This document shows positions 25,801 through 33,779 of a DNA stretch of 40,428 nucleotides, piece by piece (positions within the stretch are counted from its first letter, which is position 1; each line of letters starts with the position of its first letter). Where the stretch lies: NCBI RefSeq assembly GCF_000224065.1, contig NZ_AFWT01000043.1, positions 1 to 40,428 of the forward strand. The letters are read 5' to 3'. Made by a program: the position numbers and the translations under genes. A model generated the notes under the pieces. The model saw only the letters and a program-made list of their open reading frames with translations. It was not told where the DNA came from and searched no databases. The stretch is from Thiorhodococcus drewsii AZ1 (GTDB lineage Bacteria; Pseudomonadota; Gammaproteobacteria; Chromatiales; Chromatiaceae).

Positions 25801-27458
25801 TCTTCGCCTTGGTGACCGACATCACCTCACGGCGCCGGGACGAGGAGCGTCTCAACAGCCTGCATCGCGAGAATCGGCGCCATCTCGACGAGATCCAGGC
25901 GCTGCTGGAGGCGGCCCCGGTGGGCATCTTCTTCGCGCGCGACAAGGATTGCCGAGACATGGTGATGAACCGGGCGGGCGCTCAGATGCTGCGTCTCCCA
26001 CCCGATATCAATCCCTCCATGTCCGGACCCGAGGCGACGGGGCTGACATTTCGTGTCCTCCACGACGGGAAGGTGCTCGACCCAGAGGACATGCCCATGC
26101 AGCAGGCGGCCAAGCTGGGACAGACGATCAGCGGTTTCCAGGAGGTCATCGAGTTCGAGGACGGATCGAGGCTCGATCTGCTGACCTATTCGGCACCGCT
26201 CTTCGACGAGAAGGGCGAGGTCCGCGGAAGCGTCGGAACCTTCGTCGACATCAGCGAACAGAAACGCCTGGAGGCCGCGCTGCGCGAGCATTCGCGTGAG
26301 CTCGAGGAGGCGGATCGGCGCAAGGACCAGTTCCTCGCGATGCTCGGACACGAATTGCGCAACCCGCTGACGCCCATCTGCACGACCATCCAGATCATGC
26401 AAATGAACGATGAGCGGGACATCGACTTGGGCTGGGCGGCGGACATGATCGACCGTCAGGCCCAGCACCTGAAGCACATGGTGGACGACCTGCTGGACAT
26501 GTCGCGCATCCGTCGCGGCCTACTCAGCCTCGATATGGCTCGGCACACGTTCCAATCGCTGATCCAGGAGTCCCTCGACGCCTTGCGTCCCGCCTTGGAG
26601 GACAAGCAGCAGACGCTCGTCCTGGAGATCCCCGAGGAGCCGATCTTCGTCATCGGCGACGGGACGCGGCTGATCCAGGTCATCTCGAATCTGCTGAGCA
26701 ATGCGGTGCGTTATACCTCCAATGGCGGCCGGATCCGTCTCTCGCTGCGGATTGAGGGTGATCGGTGCCTCCGACTCGATGTCGAGGATAGCGGCCGTGG
26801 CATCGCGAGTGATCTGTTGCCGCATGTCTTCAGCATCCTTGACACCACCCCGACGGACGCAGGGCGCAAGCATGCCGGTCTCGGCCTGGGTCTGACATTG
26901 GTCAAACAGATCGTCGACATGCATGAGGGCGAGGTCGAGGCATTCAGCGAGGGTGAAGGACGGGGGAGTCGTTTCAGCGTCATCCTGCCGCTGGCCTCTC
27001 CCGAATCGCCCGAGGAACGGAGTGAGGACCCAGAGATCGGCGTGGATCACGTGGAGCACGCGAACCCGTTGTTGGCGGCGACCGAGTCATGCGACATCCT
27101 GGTCGTCGACGATAACCAGGACGTGCTCGATGCCTTGGGGATGCTCCTCAAGATGGTCGGGCATCGGGTCCGTCTCCTGGACAATGGCGGCCAGGTCCTG
27201 GAAACGATTCGTGCCGCGCCGCCGGAGATTCTCTTGCTGGATTTGGGGCTGCCGGACGTGGATGGATACAAGATCGCGCATGCGCTGGCGCAGGAGCCCT
27301 TCAGAGAACGCATCAAGATCATTGCCGTGACCGGCTACACGGATTCGGCTTTTACCTCGGCCGAAGGTGCCCACGACTTCGATGTGCGCCTCCTCAAGCC
27401 TGTGACCCTCAGCGCGCTCATCCCTCATCTCAAACCGCGAGACGCTACCGCGACCTGA
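22881..27458 (+). CDS. CheB-CheR-PAS hybrid histidine kinase with receiver
   Basis: 1525 residues from the ATG at 22881, which follows AGGTGGGGGT; a TTG 27 bases earlier is possible. A CheB methylesterase domain carries the triad Ser41 (GASAGG), His68 (VQHLDP) and Asp160 (GTGTDG). A CheR methyltransferase (about 220-490) has PGCATGEEAY near 336-345 and SCRNLLIYI. Seven heptads of the NEEL type form a coiled coil at 691-739. Three PAS-like domains follow (about 750-860, 870-985, 1000-1125). The HisKA domain has His1157 in GHELRNPLTP, the HATPase has NLLSNAVRYT and GLGLGLTLVK, and the receiver has Asp1454 in LLDLGLPD. All key residues are present. No chemoreceptor genes are nearby, so this is probably a stand-alone signalling protein. 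Confidence 0.94.
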   Translation: MHSGSDDSAQTPDSHPSSDQPTRDSEPRESVGFPIVGIGASAGGLEVLRTLFQEMPQDTGAGFVLVQHLDPTHDSMMAELLNKYARIPVVQVLDGMRVEPNRLHVIPPNTVMTVSDGTLHLSEPTERRGLRMPIDHFFSSLAHDRQEHAIAIVLSGTGTDGTYGVRLVKARGGMVLAQDPSTAAYDGMPRSAIGTGDVDYALPVEEMPHVLVRYIEHFSLQGAPTARMKQDQDYLDNILSLLIARENYDFRCYKRGTLHRRILRRMGLVHTPTFEAYHARLREDRDEVRSLGKDLLIGVTEFFRDRDAWEQLRDQVLPALFERIGKSEESVRVWVPGCATGEEAYSLAILLAETAESIGRPNNLIVFATDVSLDALEVARAGVYAESLVADIEPERLRRFFNHEGDRYQIKKSLRERVIFAPQNLLTDPPFSNLSLISCRNLLIYIEPEYQERILSLFHFSLQPGGYLFLGTSETTGQDSRLFEPLSKKWRLYRKIDTAAPSNLEFPSESIRRHRSGDMRQGVSRRPGTNYGVITQKALVEHFTPASVLVDRSHRVLYFHGAIRDYLGPAPGDPTDELLLLAAEGVRGKLRGALRQAASEKRQVISRGAHVRRGEQWYQVLITVTPIRETDEHGEQGGLLLVSFQDEGKEDPSVRTEVERREGEDSLVRQLEEELKSTREDLRSTIEQMETSNEELKASNEEVMSMNEELQSTNEELETSKEELQSLNEELTTLNSQLEDKVHELEETNNDLNNLLVSTDIATLFLDRNQRIRRYTPAVGKLMSLIPSDIGRLVTDITWRFEDADLLSDARRALAGQSVEFHEVQSRDYCWFQRRILPYRTEDDHTEGVVVTFTDITQHKRMEVALRQSETHLRRITDSLPVLISYIDKDLCYRFNNAVYQHWFGVDQDAVCGKRVQDLLGDAAFEAVRSHMETALSGTPAHFEGWVNYVLGEPRYVSADYIPDIEDQEGVQGFFALVTDITSRRRDEERLNSLHRENRRHLDEIQALLEAAPVGIFFARDKDCRDMVMNRAGAQMLRLPPDINPSMSGPEATGLTFRVLHDGKVLDPEDMPMQQAAKLGQTISGFQEVIEFEDGSRLDLLTYSAPLFDEKGEVRGSVGTFVDISEQKRLEAALREHSRELEEADRRKDQFLAMLGHELRNPLTPICTTIQIMQMNDERDIDLGWAADMIDRQAQHLKHMVDDLLDMSRIRRGLLSLDMARHTFQSLIQESLDALRPALEDKQQTLVLEIPEEPIFVIGDGTRLIQVISNLLSNAVRYTSNGGRIRLSLRIEGDRCLRLDVEDSGRGIASDLLPHVFSILDTTPTDAGRKHAGLGLGLTLVKQIVDMHEGEVEAFSEGEGRGSRFSVILPLASPESPEERSEDPEIGVDHVEHANPLLAATESCDILVVDDNQDVLDALGMLLKMVGHRVRLLDNGGQVLETIRAAPPEILLLDLGLPDVDGYKIAHALAQEPFRERIKIIAVTGYTDSAFTSAEGAHDFDVRLLKPVTLSALIPHLKPRDATAT
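24951..25097 (+). repeat. Coding heptad repeat (seven NEEL-type units)
   Basis: Seven consecutive 7-codon units encode TSNEELK, ASNEEVM, SMNEELQ, STNEELE, TSKEELQ, SLNEELT and TLNSQLE. They form a coiled-coil signalling helix between the methyltransferase and PAS parts of the fusion protein. Confidence 0.85.
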
Positions 27459-27573
27459 TGGGGTTCATGTCGCGTGGGTGGGGCGCTGATCGGATCTGAG
27501 GGATGATCACGGGTTTCGTCGGCAGTGAGCGGGCCAGCTTCCGTCCTCGGGCGAAGTCCCCAGCCGATGCCGC

Positions 27574-28536
27574 TCAGGCGACGCGGTTGCGGTCCTTCCC
27601 CGCCAGGAATGCCTCAATGTTAGCCGCGACCTCGTCCACCATGCGCTGGCGCGCCTCGCGGCTGGCCCAGGCGATATGCGGGGTGACGATCAGGTTGGGG
27701 ATATCCGGCGCCAGCAGCGGGTTGCCCCCGCGCGGCGGCTCGGTGCTCAGCACGTCGATCCCGGCTCCGCCGAGGGTGCCGCGTCGCAGGGCCTCGGCCA
27801 GCGCCTGCTCGTCGACGATACCGCCGCGGGCGGTGTTGATGAGCAGGGCATCGCGTCGCATCAGATCCAGTTCGCGGGCGCCGATGAGGCCGCGGGTGGT
27901 GTCCGTGAGGGGGCAGTGCAGGGTCAGCACATCGACCTGCGGCAACAACGCCTCCAGCGGTAGCCGGCCCTCACGAGACGGGCCACCGGGGCGCTGTGCG
28001 ATCAGCACCTGCAGGCCGAAGGCCTCGGCCACCCGAGCGACCGCCTGGCCCAATTCGCCAAAACCGACAATGCCCAGAGTGCGCCCGGCGAGCTCGCGAA
28101 TCGGATAGTCCATCAGGCAGAAGCGGTCGTGGCGCTGCCAGGCCCCCGAGGAGACCGCGCGTTGGTACTCCGGCAAGCGGGTGGTGAGGGCGAGGATCAG
28201 GGCGAAAACGTGCTGCACCACCGCCGGGGTGGCATAGCGCGCCACATTGGCCACTGCGATGCCCAACTCGCGGGCGGCCTCCAGATCGACGTTGTTGGTG
28301 CCGGTGGCGGCGACGCAGACCAGGCGCAGCTCGTTGGCAGCGGTCAGGGTTTGGCGATCCAACGCCACCTTGTTGGTCACCGCGATCTGTGCGTGGCTGA
28401 GGCGCTCCAGCGTATCGACCGGCTCGGTGTAGGCATGGCGCTGCCAGTGGCCGCAGACCCGATCCAGTGAGGACAGGTCGAGGTCACCTTGGTCGATCGT
28501 GGCCAGGTCCAGCAAAACGCCGTTCAGGGTGGTCAT
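27574..28536 (-). CDS. D-isomer-specific 2-hydroxyacid dehydrogenase
   Basis: 320 residues, the family's usual length. The NAD-binding motif GFGELGQAVARVAEAFG lies near 155, and NTARGGIVDEQAL contains the catalytic Arg region. A Glu lies in the segment DVLSTEPP, and the catalytic His is in TPHIAWAS. The N-terminal catalytic half includes LRLVCVAATGTNNVD. The overall pattern is closest to hydroxypyruvate reductase/glycerate dehydrogenase types, which reduce hydroxypyruvate or glyoxylate in photorespiratory or C2 metabolism, but substrate is not certain. The ATG at 28536 starts the family's N-terminus; its ribosome site is weak. It stands alone, convergent with the large signalling gene. Confidence 0.92.
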   Translation of the reverse strand: MTTLNGVLLDLATIDQGDLDLSSLDRVCGHWQRHAYTEPVDTLERLSHAQIAVTNKVALDRQTLTAANELRLVCVAATGTNNVDLEAARELGIAVANVARYATPAVVQHVFALILALTTRLPEYQRAVSSGAWQRHDRFCLMDYPIRELAGRTLGIVGFGELGQAVARVAEAFGLQVLIAQRPGGPSREGRLPLEALLPQVDVLTLHCPLTDTTRGLIGARELDLMRRDALLINTARGGIVDEQALAEALRRGTLGGAGIDVLSTEPPRGGNPLLAPDIPNLIVTPHIAWASREARQRMVDEVAANIEAFLAGKDRNRVA

Positions 28537-28926
28537 GAGGGGGCTCGCAACAGTGGCTGAGCACTGCATGATAATGGGCCGGGCAGGGAGCCGTCACCAG
28601 AGGCCGATCTGTCGCGGCTCTGCGGCTTGATTGTTCTGCCCTTCCGTCCATCCGCACCAGACCTGTGACTACGTCGAGGCTCTGAACGCCGACTGCTTCG
28701 ACGGCTGAAATCGACTGGGAACCGGACGCTAGAGCATCGTCGGATCCGGTCCGGATTAGCTAGCAGTATCAAGTTCCTACCGAACCAAATGCGTCTGATA
28801 GCAGGTCAGATGCTCTGCCAATCATTTTGCCGTTGCGCTGACGAACGCCTGGATCTTAACGGAGGTGATTGTGTCGACTCAGTGATATAATACTTAGTGT
28901 GATATAGCATCGGAGTGAAAGAGCAC
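28537..28926. other. Intergenic region before the RelE/XRE toxin-antitoxin pair
   Basis: The left 330 bases hold nothing I can recognise. The right end (28870-28926) is A/T-rich and carries the promoter and repeats described separately. Confidence 0.4.
28882..28906 (+). promoter_or_regulatory. TATAAT box with tandem GTGATATA repeats
   Basis: TATAAT at 28886-28891 lies 35 bases before the toxin GTG start. GTGATATA occurs at 28882-28889 and again at 28899-28906, 17 bases apart, overlapping and following the -10. No good -35 was found. The repeats are a plausible XRE-antitoxin operator. Confidence 0.45.
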
Positions 28927-29301
28927 GTGAGGATCTTCAAGAACGCTTGGTTCGAGCGCTTCGCGCGCAAGCAGAAGATCCGGGACGGGATGTTACGTGA
29001 AGCCGTCGTGCGAGCGGAGCAGGGGCTGATCGATGCTGATCTCGGCGGTGGAGTCATCAAGCAGCGTTTGGCGCGCCCTGGGCAAGGCCGATCAGGAGGC
29101 TACCGGACGCTGATCTTGTACCGTCAGGCGCATCGCGCCTTCTTCGTCTACGGGTTCGCCAAGAGCCAGCAGGCCAATATCAGCGACGAGGAAGAAACAG
29201 CATTCAAGAACGCGGCGCGGCACGTCCTTGAGTTGACGCACGAGCAGCTCTCTGCACTGATCCATAATGGGCAATTCTCGGAGGTTGAACAGGATGGCTA
29301 G
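28927..29301 (+). CDS. RelE/HigB-2-type toxin
   Basis: 124 residues starting at the GTG at 28927 (VRIFKNAWFERFARKQKI), preferred to the GTG 12 bases upstream because relatives begin with this segment. The body has GVIKQRLARPGQGRSGGYRTLILY, then FFVYGFAKSQQANIS and an alpha-helical tail. This is the PF06296-type RelE layout that inhibits translation and is encoded before its antitoxin. The frame is intact. It overlaps the antitoxin start by 8 bases. Confidence 0.88.
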   Translation: MRIFKNAWFERFARKQKIRDGMLREAVVRAEQGLIDADLGGGVIKQRLARPGQGRSGGYRTLILYRQAHRAFFVYGFAKSQQANISDEEETAFKNAARHVLELTHEQLSALIHNGQFSEVEQDG

Positions 29302-29611
29302 ACAGTATCGTAGCGACGCGATGGCTTCGATTCACGAGACCATGGAGGCCCTCCAAGAGGTAGGTGCCATCGACAAGCAGACAATGCGCGAATTCGATGA
29401 CGCTTGTCTGACGCCAGTCGAGCCCCTCTCTCCTGAGGCCATTCGCGCTCTGCGTGAGCGCGAGCATCTTTCTCAGCCAGTTTTTGCCCGTTACCTCAAT
29501 GTAAGCAAGAACTTGGTCTCGGACTGGGAGCGAGGCGTCAAGCGCCCGGGCGGGCCAGCACTTCGGCTTCTGACCGTCATCGAGAAGAAGGGGATTCAGG
29601 CAATCGCCTGA
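29294..29611 (+). CDS. XRE/NadS-type helix-turn-helix antitoxin
   Basis: 105 residues from the ATG at 29294. The C-terminal half holds a helix-turn-helix (IRALREREHLSQPVFARYLN, then VSKNLVSDWERGVKRPGG and LRLLTVIEKKG). The N-terminal half (about 1-45) is a short region likely to bind the toxin. Such proteins neutralise RelE-type toxins encoded just upstream and repress the shared promoter. Gene order toxin then antitoxin is the HigBA-like order. Confidence 0.88.
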   Translation: MARQYRSDAMASIHETMEALQEVGAIDKQTMREFDDACLTPVEPLSPEAIRALREREHLSQPVFARYLNVSKNLVSDWERGVKRPGGPALRLLTVIEKKGIQAIA

Positions 29612-29891
29612 ACGCCCGGTTCAGTCGAAAGGAAGCTTGAGGCGCTGGTCCCTTGCTGATCAGCTCGGAGAAACGGAAGACAAGTAGGACCTAAGTCTTG
29701 GTGGTCAGGGTCGTAACAGGGGAATGGCCTCCACATCGGTCGGCCGCAGACGGGCTCCAACGTCCACTGAAGAGGCCGCTGCGGTTGCTCGCTGGCGTTG
29801 GCCGAATGTCAGCAATTGGGACGATCCGGAAAGTCGGGCGATCTATGCTGCCCGATCAAGTGCAAGTGGACCGCTCCGATCAGCAGCGCTC

Positions 29892-30168
29892 TCAAGCGTC
29901 AATCTCACGCGGGATCGCATCGCGCGAATACAACTCCGCGCAGCGCAGATCGAAGCTGGATTGTAGGTTCAGCCAGGACTGTGCATCACCCCCGAAGTAG
30001 CACGCCAGGCGCAGCGCCGTATCAGGCGAGATAGCGCGGCGCTCTTTGACGATCTCATGGAGTCGTGTCGCCGGCACGCGCAGCGCCACGGCCAAGGCGT
30101 TCACGCTCATGTCCAAGGGGGGCGAGAAAGTCCTCGCGCAAAATCTCACCCGGATGCATCGGGCGCAT
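29892..30168 (-). pseudogene. higA: Frameshifted HigA-type antitoxin
   Basis: From the ATG at 30168 the frame reads MRPMHPGEILREDFLAPL, the classic HigA N-terminus, then runs out of frame. A second frame resumes exactly there with DMSVNALAVALRVPATRLHEI and continues through the ALRLACYFGGDAQSWLNLQ segment to a stop at 29892. The shift falls in a run of six G on the plus strand (30117-30122); one fewer base would restore a normal antitoxin of about 90 residues. It could be true decay, phase variation or a sequencing error. The toxin partner upstream is also damaged. Confidence 0.8.
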
Positions 30169-30267
30169 CGTGTTAGTGGCGCGGTCGCCGCTCAACGCTT
30201 CCAGGCGATTCCCCGGCGGGCTGCGAAGCTGGAGCGATATCGGCGTCCGCAGCGCCTTGATCGTCGA
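30169..30267 (-). pseudogene. higB: Internal remnant of a HigB toxin fused to higA
   Basis: The open frame directly before the higA ATG encodes LQLRSPPGNRLEALSGDRA, a core motif of HigB (PPGNRLEAL-GDR). An in-frame TGA precedes it and the sequence normally following GDR(A/E)G, including the catalytic end, is missing. The higA start comes only four codons after GDR. So the toxin lacks both ends and a deletion has joined it to the antitoxin. Confidence 0.65.
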
Positions 30268-30283
30268 TCACAATGGGCTCAAC

Positions 30284-31189
30284 TCAGATGCGCTTCGCCT
30301 GTATATCGACCCCAAGACGATAAGTCCCGCCGGGCGCAATGGACACCCGATCCGGACCGGCATTGGTGGTCTCCACGCAGAGCATCTGCAGATACTCGAG
30401 GTCACCGAAATCCCCCATGGCGGCGGCTTGCTCGACCCAGGGGTTCCACACCACCGCGCTGCGACTGCCATTGGATCGGATCTTGATCGCCCGCTCAAAG
30501 ACGGGGTCCTCCAACACCAGTTCCGTTGTTGGTTCGAGGTAGATGCGATCCAACGGCCCTGAAACCGTCACTGTTCCGCGTTGGACCTTCTCGATACCCC
30601 CGTCCAATTTGTCGATGTAGGTGACACCCTCAAGGCCGACGACCCTGGCCCGGTTGACATCGCCCACCCTGAAATAGGTGTGCAGGGCCTGGCCAATCTC
30701 CATGGCGGCGTCGCTGCGGTTTTCCGTGACCAGCGTGACCTGGAGGGCCTGACCCAGGGTGATCTCGATCCGCAACGCGAACGCAGACGGCCAGAGTTGA
30801 CGGGTCTCGTCCGTGTCGGTCACACCCAAGACCAGCCGGATCTCGCCGTTGGCCGATCGATGGCTCCCGGTGACCTGCCACTGACGGTTGCGGACGAAGC
30901 CATGCTGAGGACGGCCCATCCCCTGCGGATCGGGGCCAAACCAGGGCCAGCACACCGGCATACCGCCTTTGATGGCCTTGCCCGCTTGGTAGTTGGCCTG
31001 CTCGGAGACGAACAGCAGATCCTGTGCGGCGCCTGCCGGTACATAGCTCAAGACTTGAGCGGCGTAGGTCGAGACCACCGCCGCTCCCCAGGGACACGTC
31101 ATGCGTGCCTGCACCAGACCGCCGGGTCCGTCGAGGAAGACAAGGTGCTCGGGGATTCCAAATTCCGCGTTGAGTTGCTCGGATGTCAT
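30284..31189 (-). CDS. D-hexose-6-phosphate mutarotase-like (aldose 1-epimerase family)
   Basis: 301 residues from the ATG at 31189, which follows AGGAG nine bases upstream. Family marks include the segment QDLLFVSEQANYQAGKAIKGG, then PVCWPWFGPDPQGMGRPQHGF with the catalytic-type His, TYFRVGD, and VWNPW followed by LQMLCVETTN with the catalytic-type Glu. This is the YeaD-like branch, which interconverts anomers of phosphorylated hexoses such as glucose 6-phosphate. The length is typical. It is monocistronic as far as seen and lies between the decayed higBA and a REP-like pair. Confidence 0.9.
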   Translation of the reverse strand: MTSEQLNAEFGIPEHLVFLDGPGGLVQARMTCPWGAAVVSTYAAQVLSYVPAGAAQDLLFVSEQANYQAGKAIKGGMPVCWPWFGPDPQGMGRPQHGFVRNRQWQVTGSHRSANGEIRLVLGVTDTDETRQLWPSAFALRIEITLGQALQVTLVTENRSDAAMEIGQALHTYFRVGDVNRARVVGLEGVTYIDKLDGGIEKVQRGTVTVSGPLDRIYLEPTTELVLEDPVFERAIKIRSNGSRSAVVWNPWVEQAAAMGDFGDLEYLQMLCVETTNAGPDRVSIAPGGTYRLGVDIQAKRI

Positions 31190-31337
31190 GGCGGGTCGCT
31201 CCTGGTTGAATCGGTTGGCATGCCCGATGGCGTTGGTGGAGGACAGTCTAGACCTTTCGCACACGGAGGCTCGCCGCTTCCAGTGTGTTGTGCCCGCGAT
31301 CAAGCTCAATCGGCGACACCCTTGCGGGTTCGTCGTT

Positions 31338-31510
31338 CGTAGGGCGCAATAGCGCAGCGTATTGCGCCGAAAGGAATTGGCGCAGGGCTATCAGGTTGGT
31401 GGCACAAAGATGAAATTTGAGGTGCGAGGGGCATGCAGCGTTTGTTGCGTCTTTGACTGATCAGCCTGCCAAACATGCGGCGCAATAGGCTATCGCTATT
31501 ACGCCCTACG
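31338..31510. repeat. REP-like inverted pair of hairpins
   Basis: Two related palindromic units face each other. The left has GGCGCAATA/TATTGCGCC arms (31343-31368). The right has GGCGCAATA/TATTACGCC arms (31479-31505). Both share an outer CGTAGGGCG, read inward from 31338 and, reverse complemented, from 31510. The whole resembles a REP doublet or small non-autonomous element of about 173 bp. It occupies most of the 326-base gap between two genes on the minus strand and no gene is seen inside. Confidence 0.7.
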
Positions 31511-31515
31511 CGGGC

Positions 31516-32139
31516 TCAGGTGACTGCGGGTGTCTGCTGCAGAAAGGTGTCGTCCGTCAGTTGGCGGAGCACGAAATCCGCCACATCCGCGCGCGCAATG
31601 CGACCGGACTTGAGGGTCGGGTCGACACCGACCCTCAAGTCGAAGCGATAGGCGCCGGTACGGGGTCCATCGGTCAGTCCGCCGGGTCGCACGATGACCC
31701 AATCGAGCCCGCTCGCTTTCACCAACCGTTCCTGTTCCGCCTTGGCCTCAAGGATCGGTTTCAACATGAGGTCCATCACCAACCGAAAGGGCCAGGCGAT
31801 TTGCGCGCGACTGTCACCGACGCCGAGCGAACTCACGACCACCAACCGACGCACGCCGGCCTCTTGCATCGCGGTCAGGATGCGTTCGGTGCCGGGGGCT
31901 TCAATGGGTGCCTGTCGGCCGTGCGAGCCGAGCACGCAGATGACCGCCTCCGCGCCTTGGACGCACTGGGCGACGGCCTTCGGATCGAGCACATCCCCGC
32001 CGATCGTCGTCAGTCCTTCAAGGGGATCGAGCGTGCTGGGATCGCGGGCGAGGGCGGTGACGCGGTGACCCTGCTCCAGTGCCTGGGCCAGGACCTGCCG
32101 GCCGGTGCCGCCGGTCGCGCCGAAGAGAGCGATTTGCAT
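31516..32139 (-). CDS. NAD(P)-binding atypical SDR (NmrA/YwnB-like)
   Basis: 207 residues from the ATG at 32139, which follows AGGAG. The N-terminal glycine motif GATGGTGRQV lies at 7-16, then VTALARDPSTL, AVICVLGS, VVVSSLGVG and LDWVIVRPGGLTDG. These are typical of the single-domain NAD(P)H-binding group that acts as quinone or flavin reductases or redox sensors. No catalytic Tyr-x3-Lys motif is seen. Function is open. The ending QQTPAVT is short, as in relatives. Confidence 0.85.
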   Translation of the reverse strand: MQIALFGATGGTGRQVLAQALEQGHRVTALARDPSTLDPLEGLTTIGGDVLDPKAVAQCVQGAEAVICVLGSHGRQAPIEAPGTERILTAMQEAGVRRLVVVSSLGVGDSRAQIAWPFRLVMDLMLKPILEAKAEQERLVKASGLDWVIVRPGGLTDGPRTGAYRFDLRVGVDPTLKSGRIARADVADFVLRQLTDDTFLQQTPAVT

Positions 32140-32254
32140 GACGTTGTCTCCTGATCGTTGTCTGTCCAAGAAGCGATCTGACAGTGAGGGCGGCGCAGCA
32201 GTTTCTGATTTCACGAGCGATCACGACCCGCGAGCCAACGGAAGAACGCGCTGC

Positions 32255-33646
32255 TCAGGAGCGCTTCAAGAGGTCGACTGCAAATTTTCCTGATCGGATC
32301 ACAAGAGGTACGCCGCTTCCAGGCTGAACGGTCGCGCCCGCGTAGTACAGATTCTTGATTTCTTTGTCCTTGTTGTATTCTCTGAATCCCACGAATGGAT
32401 TATGCAGGCCGGACAGTCCGAAGACAGAGCCGCCCGTATTGTTGAAACGCGACTCGAAGTCGTCGGGCGCAACGATCTTCTTCGCCACTGGACGAATCGT
32501 CTCGCCTGTCATTCGCTCGATCTGCTTCAGTGCATTGTCGAAGACGCGTTCCTTGTCGGACCAATCGTGCTCCTGTGTGCTGGGCAGCACCCCGACGATT
32601 AAGAGGTTCTCGCATCCTTGCGGCGCACAGTCGCTGTCCGTTTTCGAGGCGCTGCATAGGTAGAGAGGGTACTCATCCGGGACCTTTCCCTCATCGATCG
32701 AGCAGTGCGCCGCCGGATACTCCTTGGGTATGAGAAACGTGTGATGTGTGAACGGGAGTCTTCTGTCGACGGCGACAGCGGCAGCGAAGTAGGCATGTGC
32801 CGCTTTCTTGTGGGACGTCCTTCCGAGGAGCGATTGGATGTGGTTGAAGTCGGCCGTGCAGATGAAGGCATCCGCAGTGTGACCATCGCCGACACTCACC
32901 ACGCGATTTTCTTCGATTTGGATGCGTTCGACCTCGGAGTCGAACACAAACTCCACCCCCATCTCCAAGGCGCCTCGATACAACCGGTCGGCAATCGAGT
33001 AGATGCCGCCCTTGGGGTAGTGGATACCGTCCTGCAGCATGAGAAAGGGGACGAAAACGGCGATCGCAGGAGACTTTTGGATCAGGTGCTCGGTATAGGA
33101 TGGATAGGTTGACAGCAGGGCACGAAGGACATCACTTTTGAAGTGCTTGCTCGCATATTCCGAGGCGCTTAGACGCGGATCGATGATGCTGGCGACTCTC
33201 AGAAGACGCGGATTCATGAGTCCAAGGAGACCCTTGACGGGCTTTTGGAACAAGGATGCCCGGATGTCCGCGATGACCGTCTCCATTTTTCGCGCGATCG
33301 TAGCGAAATTGTCCGCATCGTCCGGGGCGAGGCTTTGCACCATCTCCAGGGCGGAGTGCGTCTCGATGGTCCAGCTTTGATGCTCGAGCCAGACCGAGAA
33401 GAGTGGTGAGACCGCTTGGAATTCGATCGGCTCCTGCCCGGCGAGACGGAGGACCTCATCGATGATCCAGGTCTCGATGATCATGGACGGTCCCATGTCA
33501 AATGAAAAACCCTCGTGTTCCCATTGCCACAGCTTTCCACCGGGCAATGGATTTTTCTCGATGACTTGGACCTCGTATCCCTCAGCCCGCGCATAGATGG
33601 CGGCGCTGAGGCCTGCTAAGCCCGCGCCGACGATGATGACTTTCAT
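32255..33646 (-). CDS. CrtI-family FAD-dependent desaturase/oxidoreductase
   Basis: 463 residues. The N-terminal FAD motif is VIIVGAGLAGLSAAIYARAEGY followed by EKNPLPGGK. The C-terminal CrtI-like signature YYAGATVQPGSGVPLVIRSGK lies at about 438-458. SFDMGPSMI near residue 50 is also typical. The family comprises phytoene and related carotenoid desaturases and the CrtD/CrtN/CrtP types. The exact step cannot be told; no crtB, crtC or other carotenoid gene lies near, so it may be a secondary desaturase or a non-carotenoid oxidoreductase. It is divergent from the Hsp20 gene. Confidence 0.88.
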   Translation of the reverse strand: MKVIIVGAGLAGLSAAIYARAEGYEVQVIEKNPLPGGKLWQWEHEGFSFDMGPSMIIETWIIDEVLRLAGQEPIEFQAVSPLFSVWLEHQSWTIETHSALEMVQSLAPDDADNFATIARKMETVIADIRASLFQKPVKGLLGLMNPRLLRVASIIDPRLSASEYASKHFKSDVLRALLSTYPSYTEHLIQKSPAIAVFVPFLMLQDGIHYPKGGIYSIADRLYRGALEMGVEFVFDSEVERIQIEENRVVSVGDGHTADAFICTADFNHIQSLLGRTSHKKAAHAYFAAAVAVDRRLPFTHHTFLIPKEYPAAHCSIDEGKVPDEYPLYLCSASKTDSDCAPQGCENLLIVGVLPSTQEHDWSDKERVFDNALKQIERMTGETIRPVAKKIVAPDDFESRFNNTGGSVFGLSGLHNPFVGFREYNKDKEIKNLYYAGATVQPGSGVPLVIRSGKFAVDLLKRS

Positions 33647-33779
33647 GCGTTGCTCTCCAGTTGAGTGAAGCCCATCGGATTGGCAAAGCTGCGGAAGGTG
33701 CGCTTCGATGTGTCTAGGGCGGAAAGCGGTTCTGGGAAGTCAGCCTAAGGGATTGTTAAAAAAGTGTAATGCAGCACGA

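Noticed and set aside
29612-29891. Short plus-strand frame 29724-29966 after the XRE antitoxin
   Set aside because: No start signal, no family resemblance, and it overlaps the higA relic.
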